Source: Amycolatopsis orientalis DSM 40040 = KCTC 9412
Lineage (GTDB): Bacteria > Actinomycetota > Actinomycetes > Mycobacteriales > Pseudonocardiaceae
Direction of reading: 5' to 3'
Assembly: GCF_000478275.1 (NCBI RefSeq)
Contig: NZ_ASJB01000077.1
Span: 89,740-153,739, forward strand
DNA length: 64,000 nt
Shown: one piece after another, positions 51,682 to 59,992 of the stretch
How the letters are laid out: each line of letters starts with the position of its first letter
Numbering within the stretch: the stretch's first letter is position 1
Made by a program: the position numbers and the translations under genes
The notes under the pieces: generated by a model
Databases searched by the model: none
What the model was told of the DNA's origin: nothing
The model's input: only the letters and a program-made list of their open reading frames with translations

Positions 51682-51697
51682 TCGAACAAGCGTTCGA
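51682..51697. promoter_or_regulatory. LexA (SOS) box upstream of the mutasome operon
   Basis: TCGAACAAGCGTTCGA matches the actinobacterial LexA consensus TCGAAC-N4-GTTCGA exactly. It lies 75 bp upstream of the imuA' start chosen here and implies DNA-damage induction of imuA'-imuB-dnaE2. Confidence 0.93.
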
Positions 51698-51771
51698 AGT
51701 GCCGCCTTCCCCGTGGCATGCCGGTGCCGTCCACAGAGGACGGTTTAGGTGTCGTGGGGAGGCGGGGTCCG

Positions 51772-52476
51772 GTGACAGCGGAGGTGGTCGAGGCACGGGC
51801 CTTGCCGTTGGCGAGGCTGGCGGCCTTGCCAGGAGTGAGCACGGCCAGTGGTGTGGCTTCCGCGGCCGAACACGCGAGGACGACGGGAAGGGTGCTCCCG
51901 GTGTCCCCGGCGTTGTCCGGTCTGCTGCCCGCCGCGGGGCTCCGGCGCGGGAGCACCGTTTCGGTGCTGGGGTCCACGTCACTGATGCTCACCCTGCTGG
52001 CCGCCGCGACCGCCGGCGGTGCGTGGGCGGTCGCGGTCGGCCTGCCCGCGCTCGGGGTGGTCGCCGCCGCGGAACTCGGGGTCGAGGTGGGCAGGCTCGC
52101 GCTGGTCCCCCGTCCCGGTGCCGAGTTCCCGGCGGTGACCGCGGCTCTGCTCGACGGCTTCGACCTCGTGGTCGTCGGTCCGGGACTCGCCCGGCCCGAG
52201 GTGGCGAGGCGGCTGTCCGCCCGCGCTCGCAACCGTGGTTCGGTGCTGCTTTCGCTGGGTTCCTGGCCCGGTGCGGAGGTCGAACTGAGCTGCCGCCGAT
52301 CCCGCTGGACGGGCTTCACCGGCGGCGGCGCGGGCTACCTGCGCGTCCGCGAGGTCGAGGTGCGGGCCGGTGGCCGGGGTGCGGCCGCCCGGCCGATGTC
52401 GGCGTCGCTGCGGTTTCCCGGTGAGGGCGCGGTCGAGCGAGCGGATTTTCCCGCGGCCAGGTGGGGGACGGCGTGA
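51772..52476 (+). CDS. imuA': ImuA'-like RecA-fold accessory protein
   Basis: This is the first gene of a mutasome cassette, 234 residues. The RecA-like core is weakly conserved: LLPAAGLRRGSTVSVLGSTS lies where a Walker A motif would be but lacks GKT, as in mycobacterial ImuA', and a Walker-B-like segment LLDGFDLVVVGPGL follows. It is expected to support translesion synthesis by ImuB-DnaE2. GTG 51772 with GGGGAGG upstream fits the LexA box at 51682; ATG 51718 is an alternative. Its stop overlaps the imuB start. It is induced through LexA. Confidence 0.85.
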   Translation: MTAEVVEARALPLARLAALPGVSTASGVASAAEHARTTGRVLPVSPALSGLLPAAGLRRGSTVSVLGSTSLMLTLLAAATAGGAWAVAVGLPALGVVAAAELGVEVGRLALVPRPGAEFPAVTAALLDGFDLVVVGPGLARPEVARRLSARARNRGSVLLSLGSWPGAEVELSCRRSRWTGFTGGGAGYLRVREVEVRAGGRGAAARPMSASLRFPGEGAVERADFPAARWGTA

Positions 52477-54083
52477 ACCCGCCCGTGCGCATGCTGGTGC
52501 TGTGGTGCCCGGACTGGCCCGCGGTCGCCGCCGCGGCCGTCGCGGGCGAACCCGTCGGCCGCCCGGCCGCGGTCTTCTCGGCGAACCGTGTGGTCGCCTG
52601 TACCGCGGTGGCCAGGGGATACGGCGTCCGCCGGGGGATGCGGCGGCGCGAGGCCCAGTCCTGCTGCCCGGAGCTGGCGGTCTTCGGCGAGGACGACGGC
52701 CGTGACGCCCGGCTCTTCGAATCCGTCGCGCAGGCGGTGGAGGAAGTGGCCGTCGGGGTCGAGGTGGTGCGCCCGGGGATCGTCGCCGTCCCGGTCGAGG
52801 GAGCGGCCGGTTACTTCGGCGGTGAACACGGCCTTCTCGAACGGCTGATGGACGAGGTGTCCGTGGCGGCGGGGGTGGAAAGCCAGGTCGGCGTCGCCGA
52901 CGGCCTGTTCGCCGCGACGCTCGCCGCCCGCCGTTCGACACTGGTCGAACGCGGTGGGACCGCGGAGTTCCTGGCCCCGCTGCCCATCCGGGAACTCGAC
53001 CAGCCCGAAGCCGGTCGCGCCGAACTGGTCACCCTGCTCAAGCAGCTCGGCCTTCACACGCTGGGCGCCTTCGCGGCGCTCGACGAAAGCGACGTCTCCG
53101 CCCGCTTCGGGATGGAGGGCGTACTCGCGCACCGGCTGGCACGGGGCCGCTCCGAACGTCCGCCGTCACGCCGTCGTCCGCCGCCGGAACTGTCGCTCGC
53201 GAAGGCGTTCGACCCGCCGATCGACAGGGTCGACGCCGCCGCGTTCGTGGCGAAGGGCCTCGGCGAACGGTTCCACGCCGGACTCGCCGCCCACGGGCTG
53301 GCCTGCACCCGGCTCGGTATCTACGCCACCACCGAGACCGGTGAGCAACTCGGCCGCGTGTGGCGCTGTGCCGAACCGCTGACCCCGCTCGGCGTCGCGG
53401 ACAGGGTGCGCTGGCAGTTCGAAGGCTGGTTGAAAGCCAAGGAACGCCCGCATTCCGGAGTCGTCCGGCTGCGGCTGGAGCCGGAGGAGACGGTCGAAGG
53501 CCGGTCGCTGCAGCTCGGGTTGTGGCAGGCGGGTGCGACTGGCGTGCTGCGACCGTCCACAGAGGACGAAGACCTGTCCGGCGAGCGCGCCAGCCGCGCG
53601 CTGGTGCGGGTGCAGGGATTACTCGGCCCGGAGAGCGTCTTCACCGCGGTGCTCGACGGCGGTCGCGATCCCGGCGAGCGCGTCCGGCTGGTGCCGTGGG
53701 GCGACAGGCGCGAGAAGTCGGCGCAGGCGGACGCGAACTGGGCCGGGAGGCTCCCGGCGCCCTCCCCGGCGACGGTGTTCGCGCGGCCGGTGCCCGCCCA
53801 GGTGCTGGACGAGAACGGGCGTGCCGTGGAGATCACCGCGCGGCGCCGGGTCACCGCCGCGCCGTTCCTCGTGAGCTTCGAGGGCGACGAGCCGCGCGAG
53901 GTCCTCGCCTGGGCGGGGCCGTGGTTCGTCGGGGTCCGGGCCGGGGCGGGACATGCCCGGTCGGGGACCCGGATGCGTATGCAGGTGCTGCTGGCCGACG
54001 GACGGGACGCCGAGGAGGCGGTGCTGCTCCGCTTCGAGCACCACAAGAATCCGATGTGGACACTGGAAGGGAAGTACGACTGA
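52473..54083 (+). CDS. imuB: ImuB, Y-family polymerase-like mutasome hub
   Basis: This 536-residue protein has a DNA polymerase Y fold. The N-terminal catalytic Asp is replaced (MLVLWCPDWPAVA) and the second acidic site is degenerate, as expected for ImuB, which is catalytically inactive and scaffolds DnaE2 and ImuA'. A beta-clamp-binding motif QLGLWQ is at residues 347-352, matching the known QLPLW of mycobacterial ImuB. The C-terminal 180 residues bind partners. GTG 52473 overlaps the imuA' stop; GTGGGGGA is the ribosome site. Confidence 0.92.
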   Translation: MNPPVRMLVLWCPDWPAVAAAAVAGEPVGRPAAVFSANRVVACTAVARGYGVRRGMRRREAQSCCPELAVFGEDDGRDARLFESVAQAVEEVAVGVEVVRPGIVAVPVEGAAGYFGGEHGLLERLMDEVSVAAGVESQVGVADGLFAATLAARRSTLVERGGTAEFLAPLPIRELDQPEAGRAELVTLLKQLGLHTLGAFAALDESDVSARFGMEGVLAHRLARGRSERPPSRRRPPPELSLAKAFDPPIDRVDAAAFVAKGLGERFHAGLAAHGLACTRLGIYATTETGEQLGRVWRCAEPLTPLGVADRVRWQFEGWLKAKERPHSGVVRLRLEPEETVEGRSLQLGLWQAGATGVLRPSTEDEDLSGERASRALVRVQGLLGPESVFTAVLDGGRDPGERVRLVPWGDRREKSAQADANWAGRLPAPSPATVFARPVPAQVLDENGRAVEITARRRVTAAPFLVSFEGDEPREVLAWAGPWFVGVRAGAGHARSGTRMRMQVLLADGRDAEEAVLLRFEHHKNPMWTLEGKYD

Positions 54084-54085
54084 AC

Positions 54086-54238
54086 ATGGACGAGGAGTAC
54101 ACGCGGCTGGTGCGGCGATGGCTGGAGGAACCGGCCGTCCCGGTGCAACGTGCTGAGCTGGACACGGCCTGGGCGGCGTGCGTCCCGCGCGCGGAAGTGT
54201 TCGTCCCCGCGCCGAGAAGCTCGGCCGAGAACCGGTGA
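54086..54238 (+). CDS. Small ORF between imuB and dnaE2
   Basis: This 50-residue ORF starts 2 bp after the imuB stop and ends 3 bp before the dnaE2 ATG. It reads MDEEYTRLVRRWLEEP then a Pro/Ala-rich C-terminus. The first half would form an amphipathic, charged helix. The GAAGGGAAG sequence at the end of imuB can serve as ribosome site. Exact tiling into the operon and the genome-typical codon use support expression. No family is known to me; it could be a small mutasome partner. Confidence 0.6.
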   Translation: MDEEYTRLVRRWLEEPAVPVQRAELDTAWAACVPRAEVFVPAPRSSAENR

Positions 54239-54241
54239 CCG

Positions 54242-57200
54242 ATGGGCTGGAACAACCCTCCGCGGCCATGGAAGGACCTCGCCCGCGAGCTGGCGGGCGA
54301 GGTGCCGCCCGGCGACGGCGGTGACAGCCCGGCGTGGAGCGCCAAGCGGCAGGGGTACCAGCGGCCCGCGGATCTGGCCGGGCTGATCGGTGAAGACGAC
54401 GGCGCCACCGCGCGCCGGATGCCGTACGCCGAGCTGCACTGCCATTCGAACTTCAGCTTCCTCGACGGGGCGAGCCACCCCGAGGAACTGGTGGAGGAGG
54501 CCGCGCGGCTGGGCCTGGACGCGATCGCGCTCACCGACCACGACGGCATGTACGGCGTGGTCCGCTTCGCCGAAGCGGCGAGGGAATTGGGCGTGCACAC
54601 CGTTTTCGGCACGGAACTCAGCTTCGGCCTGTCCGGGCCGCAGAACGGGTTCGCCGATCCGGAGGGTGAACACCTTCTCTTGCTGGCCAGGCAGCAGGAC
54701 GGTTACCTGAGCCTGAACCGGGCGATCACCGCGGGCCAGCTGTACGGCTTCGACAGGCAGTCGTTGTCCCCCAAGGAGAGGGCGGAGAAGGGCAGGCCGG
54801 TCTACGACCTGCGCGCGGTCGCCGAAGAGGTCCGCGGGAAATGCGTCGTGCTCACCGGGTGCCGCAAGGGCGCGGTGCGCAAGGCGCTCGTCACCGAAGG
54901 CCCCGCCGCGGCCGTCGGGAGACTGAAGGAACTCATCGACTGTTTCGGCCGGGACAACGTCTACGTCGAACTCATCGACCACGGCCTTCCCTTGGACAGC
55001 ACGCACAACGACCTGCTGAGCGAGATGGCCGGGGAGTTCGGGTTGCCGACGGTGGCGACCACGGCCGCGCACTACGCCCGGCCGGAGCGGGCTCCGCTCG
55101 CCGACGCGCTGAGCGCCATCCGCGCCCGGCGGGGCCTGGAGGACATGGAGGGCTGGCTGCCCGCGGCGGGGATGGCGTTCCTGCGGTCGGGGGAGGAGAT
55201 GGCCGAGATCTTCGAGCGGTATCCGGGCGCGGTGCAGCGGGCGGCGCTGCTCGGCCGGGAGTGCGCGTTCGAGCTGCACCACATCGAGCCGAAGCTGCCG
55301 CCGTTCGAGGTGCCGGAGGGGCACACCGAAGCGTCCTTCCTGAAGAAACTCACCCGTGAAGGCGCCAAGGAACACGAGAAGAACAAAGACGCCGAATACC
55401 GTGAAAAAGCCGAGAAGCTGATCGAGCACGAACTGAAGATCATCGAAGAACTGGGGTTCCCCGGCTACTTCCTGATCGTCTGGGACATCGTGCGGTTCTG
55501 CCGGGAGGAGGGGATCCTCTGCCAGGGCCGGGGATCGGCCGCGAACTCGGCGGTCTGCTACGCGCTCGGCATCACCAAGGTCGACGCCGTGCGCTACGGC
55601 CTGCTCTTCGAACGGTTCCTCGCCCCGGATCGCGACGGCTATCCGGACATCGACCTCGACATCGAATCCGATCGCCGCGAGGAGGCGATCCAATACGTCT
55701 ACCGGAAGTACGGCAGGCTGAACACCGCGCAGGTGGCGAACGTGATCACCTACCGGGCCCGGTCCGCGGTCCGGGACGCGGCGCGGGCGCTGGGATACAC
55801 GCCCGGCCAGCAGGACGCGTGGAGCAAACAGATCGACCGGTGGGGCGCGTTGCGGGCCACGGAGAAGGACCACGATCACGACATCCCGGAAGAGGTCGTG
55901 GAACTCGCCTGCGCGCTCGAAGACTTCCCGCGGCATCTGGGTATCCATTCCGGCGGGATGGTGATCTGCGCGCAGCCGGTGAGCGAGGTCGTCCCGATCG
56001 AATGGGCCCGTATGGAGAACCGCAGTGTCGTGCAGTGGGAAAAGGACGACTGCGCCGCCGCGGGACTGGTCAAATTCGATCTGCTCGGACTCGGGATGTT
56101 GTCGGCGCTGCACTATATGATCGATCTGGTTCGTGACCACAAAGGGGAAGAGGTCGACATCTCCGAATTGGATCTCAAGGATCAGAACATCTACGGAATG
56201 CTCTGCCGCGCCGACGCGATCGGCGTCTTCCAGGTGGAGAGCCGGGCGCAGCTGGCCACACTGCCCCGCTTGCGCCCCAAGACGTTCTACGATCTGGCGG
56301 TCGAGGTCGCGCTCATCCGCCCCGGCCCGATCCAGGGCGGTTCGGTGCATCCCTACATCCGGCGCAAGAACGGCCAGGAGAAATGGGATTTCGACCATCC
56401 CAAACTGGCCAACGCGCTCGGAAAGACCCTCGGCGTCCCGTTGTTCCAGGAACAGATGATGCAGATCGCGCTCGACGTCGCCGATTTCACCCCGGCGGAG
56501 GCGGATCGCCTGCGGCACGCCATGGGGGCCAAACGGTCCGAGCAGAAGATGGAGCGGCTCAAACGGCGTTTCCTCGAAGGCGCCGCGAAGAATGGCATCC
56601 AGGGCGAGCTGGCCGAGAAGATCTTCGGCAAGCTCAAGGCGTTCGCGAATTTCGGCTTCCCGGAGAGTCACGCGCTGAGCTTCGCCCTGCTGGTGTTCGC
56701 GAGCGCGTACTTCAAGTACTACCACCCGGACGCGTTCCTGGCGGGTTTGCTGCGCGCTCAGCCGATGGGGTTCTACTCGCCGCAGTCGCTGGTCGCCGAC
56801 GCGCGGCGGCACGGGGTGAAGGTGCTCGGCCCGGACATCAACGCGAGCCTCCCGCACGCGACGCTGGAACCCTTGCCGGAAGGGGGAGAACTGCTCGCCG
56901 TGCGCGGTGGCCTGTCCACCGTGCGGATGATCGGCGAGAAGCTGGCGAAGGAGATCGTCGAGGAGCGGGAACGCGGGGGGCCGTTCGCGGATCTGGCCGA
57001 GGTCGCCAGGCGGATGCGGCTGACCAAACCGCAGGTCGAGGCGCTGGCCGCGGCCGGCGCGTTCGGTTGTTTCGGCGAGAGCAGGCGGAGCGCGCTCTGG
57101 GCCGCGGGCGCGGTCGCCGACGAAAGCCCGGAGAAGCTGCCCGGGCTCATCACCGGGGCCAAGGCGCCGATGTTGCCGGGAATGGACGAAATCGACATCG

Positions 57201-57595
57201 CGGCGGCGGACGTCTGGGCCACCGGGGTGTCGCCGGACAGCTTCCCGACCCAGTTCATCCGGGAGCACCTCGACGCACTCGGCGTCGTCACGGCGGCGCG
57301 GCTGCGCGAGGTCCCGCACGGCTCGGAGGTGCTGACCGGCGGCGCGGTGACCCATCGCCAGCGGCCGGCGACCGCGGGCGGTGTCACCTTCATGAACCTC
57401 GAAGACGAGACGGGGATGATCAACGTGATCTGCACGATGGGGGTGTGGCAGCGCTATCACCGGGTGGCCCGCGGCAGTCCCGCGCTGCTGATCCGGGGCG
57501 TGGTCGAGCGCACCGGCGAGGTGGTGAACGTCCTCGCCGAACAGATCCGGCACCTGCCGCTGCGGATCACCGCCAAGTCCCGTGACTTCCACTGA
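54242..57595 (+). CDS. dnaE2: Error-prone DNA polymerase DnaE2
   Basis: This C-family polymerase, 1117 residues, performs damage-induced mutagenesis together with ImuB. The N-terminal PHP domain (about 60-330) starts YAELHCHSNFSFLDGASHPE. The catalytic palm has the acidic triplet PDIDLDIESD (Asp469, 471, 473). The fingers and beta-binding region contain PLFQEQMMQIALDVA and KRSEQKMERLK. The C-terminal OB fold is VTFMNLEDETGMINVICT. ATG 54242 follows the small ORF by 3 bp, so the whole cassette is one LexA-controlled transcript. Confidence 0.97.
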   Translation: MGWNNPPRPWKDLARELAGEVPPGDGGDSPAWSAKRQGYQRPADLAGLIGEDDGATARRMPYAELHCHSNFSFLDGASHPEELVEEAARLGLDAIALTDHDGMYGVVRFAEAARELGVHTVFGTELSFGLSGPQNGFADPEGEHLLLLARQQDGYLSLNRAITAGQLYGFDRQSLSPKERAEKGRPVYDLRAVAEEVRGKCVVLTGCRKGAVRKALVTEGPAAAVGRLKELIDCFGRDNVYVELIDHGLPLDSTHNDLLSEMAGEFGLPTVATTAAHYARPERAPLADALSAIRARRGLEDMEGWLPAAGMAFLRSGEEMAEIFERYPGAVQRAALLGRECAFELHHIEPKLPPFEVPEGHTEASFLKKLTREGAKEHEKNKDAEYREKAEKLIEHELKIIEELGFPGYFLIVWDIVRFCREEGILCQGRGSAANSAVCYALGITKVDAVRYGLLFERFLAPDRDGYPDIDLDIESDRREEAIQYVYRKYGRLNTAQVANVITYRARSAVRDAARALGYTPGQQDAWSKQIDRWGALRATEKDHDHDIPEEVVELACALEDFPRHLGIHSGGMVICAQPVSEVVPIEWARMENRSVVQWEKDDCAAAGLVKFDLLGLGMLSALHYMIDLVRDHKGEEVDISELDLKDQNIYGMLCRADAIGVFQVESRAQLATLPRLRPKTFYDLAVEVALIRPGPIQGGSVHPYIRRKNGQEKWDFDHPKLANALGKTLGVPLFQEQMMQIALDVADFTPAEADRLRHAMGAKRSEQKMERLKRRFLEGAAKNGIQGELAEKIFGKLKAFANFGFPESHALSFALLVFASAYFKYYHPDAFLAGLLRAQPMGFYSPQSLVADARRHGVKVLGPDINASLPHATLEPLPEGGELLAVRGGLSTVRMIGEKLAKEIVEERERGGPFADLAEVARRMRLTKPQVEALAAAGAFGCFGESRRSALWAAGAVADESPEKLPGLITGAKAPMLPGMDEIDIAAADVWATGVSPDSFPTQFIREHLDALGVVTAARLREVPHGSEVLTGGAVTHRQRPATAGGVTFMNLEDETGMINVICTMGVWQRYHRVARGSPALLIRGVVERTGEVVNVLAEQIRHLPLRITAKSRDFH

Positions 57596-57703
57596 AACCC
57601 TCTTGACGATCACCCGCCGGCCGTGCTGAAGTTCCGTCCAGCGTCGCAGTGCACCCGGCAAAGAGACCGTCGTGGGCATGGAGGCGCCGGACCATGGGAA
57701 ATC

Positions 57704-58213
57704 ATGGAAACCCCTTCTCGGACGGGCGACCGGTTGACGGCGTTCGGAAATCAACTCATTCAGGTGCACAACTGGCTGCGTAAAGAGCTGGCCAGGCTGG
57801 ACGACGACCTCGAGTCGGTCGCGGCGGGGCGCGCCGAGCGGCTGCGCGATCTCCGGGCGCATTGCCTCACCTTCTGCTCGGCGCTGACCAGGCATCACAC
57901 CGGCGAGGACGGCGGCGCTTTCCTCGTGCTGGCGGGCGAATTCCCCGAACTGCGGCCCGCGCTCGAAGAACTCGCGCACGACCACGGCGTGATGACAGGG
58001 ATCATCGAACGGCTCGAAAAGCTGGTCGCCGGTGTCGGCCCAGGGACGAGTCAGGACGAGATCCTTGACGTCCAACGGGAACTGGACGGCCTCACCGCGA
58101 TCATGGAGACGCATTTCCGTTACGAGGAGAAACGGATCGTCGAGGCGCTCAACTCGCTGGACATACCGGAGTGGCGGGAGTCGAAGCCGCCTTTCCTGCT
58201 GAAATCGCATTAG
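57704..58213 (+). CDS. Hemerythrin-domain protein
   Basis: This 169-residue four-helix bundle with a diiron site pattern has His22, His64/His65 with Glu68 (RHHTGEDGG), His92/His94 (AHDHGVM), and His137 with Glu141 (METHFRYEEKRI). It probably binds oxygen or iron, or senses redox. There are no partner domains. ATG 57704 gives METPSRTG. It stands alone after dnaE2, with no evident co-transcription. Confidence 0.9.
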   Translation: METPSRTGDRLTAFGNQLIQVHNWLRKELARLDDDLESVAAGRAERLRDLRAHCLTFCSALTRHHTGEDGGAFLVLAGEFPELRPALEELAHDHGVMTGIIERLEKLVAGVGPGTSQDEILDVQRELDGLTAIMETHFRYEEKRIVEALNSLDIPEWRESKPPFLLKSH

Positions 58214-58280
58214 GACACGATCTGTCCTATACGGGTTCTAGCGTTCTTCTCAGCGCACACGACGACTGAGGAGAATCCCG

Positions 58281-58763
58281 ATGAGCAACCCGATCCCCGC
58301 CGGATACCACTCGGTGACCCCCTGGATCATCTCGCGCGACACCGCGGGCGTGATCGACTTCCTGAAGCGGGTCTTCGACGCCGAGCCGCTCGGCGAACCG
58401 GTGTACGTCGAGGGCGGGAGGATCGGGCACGCCGAGGTCCGGATCGGCGACTCGGTCGTCATGCTGTTCGACGCGCAGGACGACTGGATCGAAACCCCGG
58501 CGTACCTGCGGCTCTACGTCGAGGACAGCGTGGAGACGCAGCGCCGGGCCGTCGAGGCGGGCGCCGAAGAGGTCACGAGGCAGACCGAACTCTTCTTCGG
58601 CGACCGCGTCGGCCGGGTCCGCGACCCGTTCGGCAACCTGTGGTGGATCCAGACCCGGCTGGTCGACCTCGACCCGGCCGAGATGGAGCGGCGGATGAAC
58701 GACCCGAAGTTCGTCGAGGCCATGCGGTACGTCTCCGGCGCGAAGATCATCCCGAGCCGCTGA
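58281..58763 (+). CDS. VOC (glyoxalase-like) family protein
   Basis: This 160-residue vicinal-oxygen-chelate protein, PhnB-like, has two beta-alpha-beta-beta-beta modules. The first reads SVTPWIISRDTAGVIDFLKR and the second runs to DRVGRVRDPFGNLWWIQT. Substrate and metal use cannot be told from the sequence. It ends 27 bp before the structured leader of the reverse transcriptase gene, and no common operon is evident. A possible short RNA begins soon after its stop. Confidence 0.88.
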   Translation: MSNPIPAGYHSVTPWIISRDTAGVIDFLKRVFDAEPLGEPVYVEGGRIGHAEVRIGDSVVMLFDAQDDWIETPAYLRLYVEDSVETQRRAVEAGAEEVTRQTELFFGDRVGRVRDPFGNLWWIQTRLVDLDPAEMERRMNDPKFVEAMRYVSGAKIIPSR

Positions 58764-58790
58764 AGTCGGTAGGGTGGTGGTCGCGACGCG

Positions 58791-58902
58791 GAGGTGAGCA
58801 GGTGGAGCACCACCCACTCCGGGGCAACCCCGGGGAGTACGAGGACAGCGAGACAAGGCGCCCCGCGCGAGAGCGGCATGCTTCGCGTACGGGTCCGCGC
58901 GG
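58791..58902 (+). ncRNA. Candidate retron msr-msd RNA (low confidence)
   Basis: The leader of the RT gene folds into three consecutive hairpins. Hairpin 1 is GGTGG-AGCA-CCACC at 58801-58814. Hairpin 2 is ACTCCGGGG-CAA-CCCC with a right arm ending AGT at 58816-58838. The third is a longer structure at about 58858-58900 with the tip CGCGA/TCGCG around 58866-58887. An AGC, where the branching guanosine would lie, precedes hairpin 1 at 58797-58799. This matches the usual order of branch site, short msr stems and long msd stem directly upstream of a retron RT. A convincing a1/a2 pair was not found. Confidence 0.35.
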
Positions 58903-59970
58903 ATGACAGGAGAAAGAGTCACCCCCGCGTCGCTCCTCGAACCGATGCCGGTCTGGCGATTCCAGGTGGCCCGCTGGGCGACCTTCGACGAATGCGCCGC
59001 CGCACTCGACCTGACGCCCGGTGAACTCTCGTGGTTCGCCGACACGAAGGGCTGGAACCGGCGCGCGGCCTGCCCGGTCCGGCACTACACCTATCGCTGG
59101 ATCCCGACGGCGTCGGGCGGGGTGCGGCTCATCGAACGGCCGAAACCGCGGCTCGCCGAACTGCAGCGCCGTGTCGTGCGGCACGTCGTCGGGGCCCTGC
59201 CGGTGCACGAAGCCGCGCACGGATTCCGGCGCGGACGTTCGGCGATGACCTGTGCCGCACCGCACGCCGGCCGGGAGACCGTGGTCAGGATGGACCTCGA
59301 AGGGTTCTTCCCGGCGGTGTCCGCGCGCCGGATCTCGGCACTGCTCGCGCTCGCGGGCTATCCGGCCGCCGTGGCGGAGGCGCTGGCGGGCGTGCTCACC
59401 ACGGCCGCGCCGCCCGAGGTCGTCGCCGCCGTGCCGGACGGGCGGCGGGACCCGGCCCGCATGCGGCTGCTGAACAGCCTGGCGGCCACGCATCTGCCGC
59501 AGGGCGCGCCGTCCTCACCCGCGGTCGCGAACGCGGTCACGCACCATCTGGACCGGCGGCTGGACGGCCTCGCGCGCACGCTGGGGGCGGCCTACACGCG
59601 CTACGCCGACGATCTGGCGTTTTCCGGGGATTCCCTGCCACTGCACCGGTTGCTGCCCGGCGTCCGGCGGATCGTGACCGACGAGGGCTTCCGGCTGCGG
59701 GACGACAAGACGTCGATCGCCGGTGCGCACCAGCGGCAACGGGTCGCGGGCCTGGTGGTCAACAGCGCGCCCGCCGCGACGCGCGCCGACTACGACGCCC
59801 TGCGCGCGCTGCTCCACAACTGCGCCCGCACCGGCCCGGAGGCGCAGAACCGGACCGCGCATCCGGACTTCCGCGCCCATCTGCTCGGCCGGATCGGCTG
59901 GATCGCCGCGTCGTCACCGGCGCGGGCGGCGAAACTGCGCGCGTTGTTCGGCGGCATCATCTGGCCGTGA
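58903..59970 (+). CDS. Retron-type reverse transcriptase
   Basis: This RNA-directed DNA polymerase has 355 residues. Retron hallmarks are in order: CAAPH (117-121, the NAxxH element with N changed to C), motif A RMDLEGFFP with Asp131, HLPQGAPSSPAVAN (197-210), catalytic YADD (234-237) and VAGLVVN (281-287, the VTG element with T changed to A). The C-terminal part is a short helical thumb. No maturase, HNH or Cas domain is seen. ATG 58903 follows a folded leader. The next gene, a pentapeptide-repeat protein, starts 22 bp after its stop and may be the effector. Confidence 0.9.
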   Translation: MTGERVTPASLLEPMPVWRFQVARWATFDECAAALDLTPGELSWFADTKGWNRRAACPVRHYTYRWIPTASGGVRLIERPKPRLAELQRRVVRHVVGALPVHEAAHGFRRGRSAMTCAAPHAGRETVVRMDLEGFFPAVSARRISALLALAGYPAAVAEALAGVLTTAAPPEVVAAVPDGRRDPARMRLLNSLAATHLPQGAPSSPAVANAVTHHLDRRLDGLARTLGAAYTRYADDLAFSGDSLPLHRLLPGVRRIVTDEGFRLRDDKTSIAGAHQRQRVAGLVVNSAPAATRADYDALRALLHNCARTGPEAQNRTAHPDFRAHLLGRIGWIAASSPARAAKLRALFGGIIWP

Positions 59971-59992
59971 GCGGGTGTGCGATCCTGGACGG

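Noticed and set aside
53321..58210. Very long minus-strand open frame of 1629 codons
   Set aside because: It runs antisense to imuB, dnaE2 and the hemerythrin gene, has no family motifs, and is the GC-bias shadow of the real genes.
58903..59970. Group II intron maturase or CRISPR-associated RT
   Set aside because: No maturase X domain, no endonuclease domain, no intron RNA ends, no cas neighbours; the motifs fit retron RTs.
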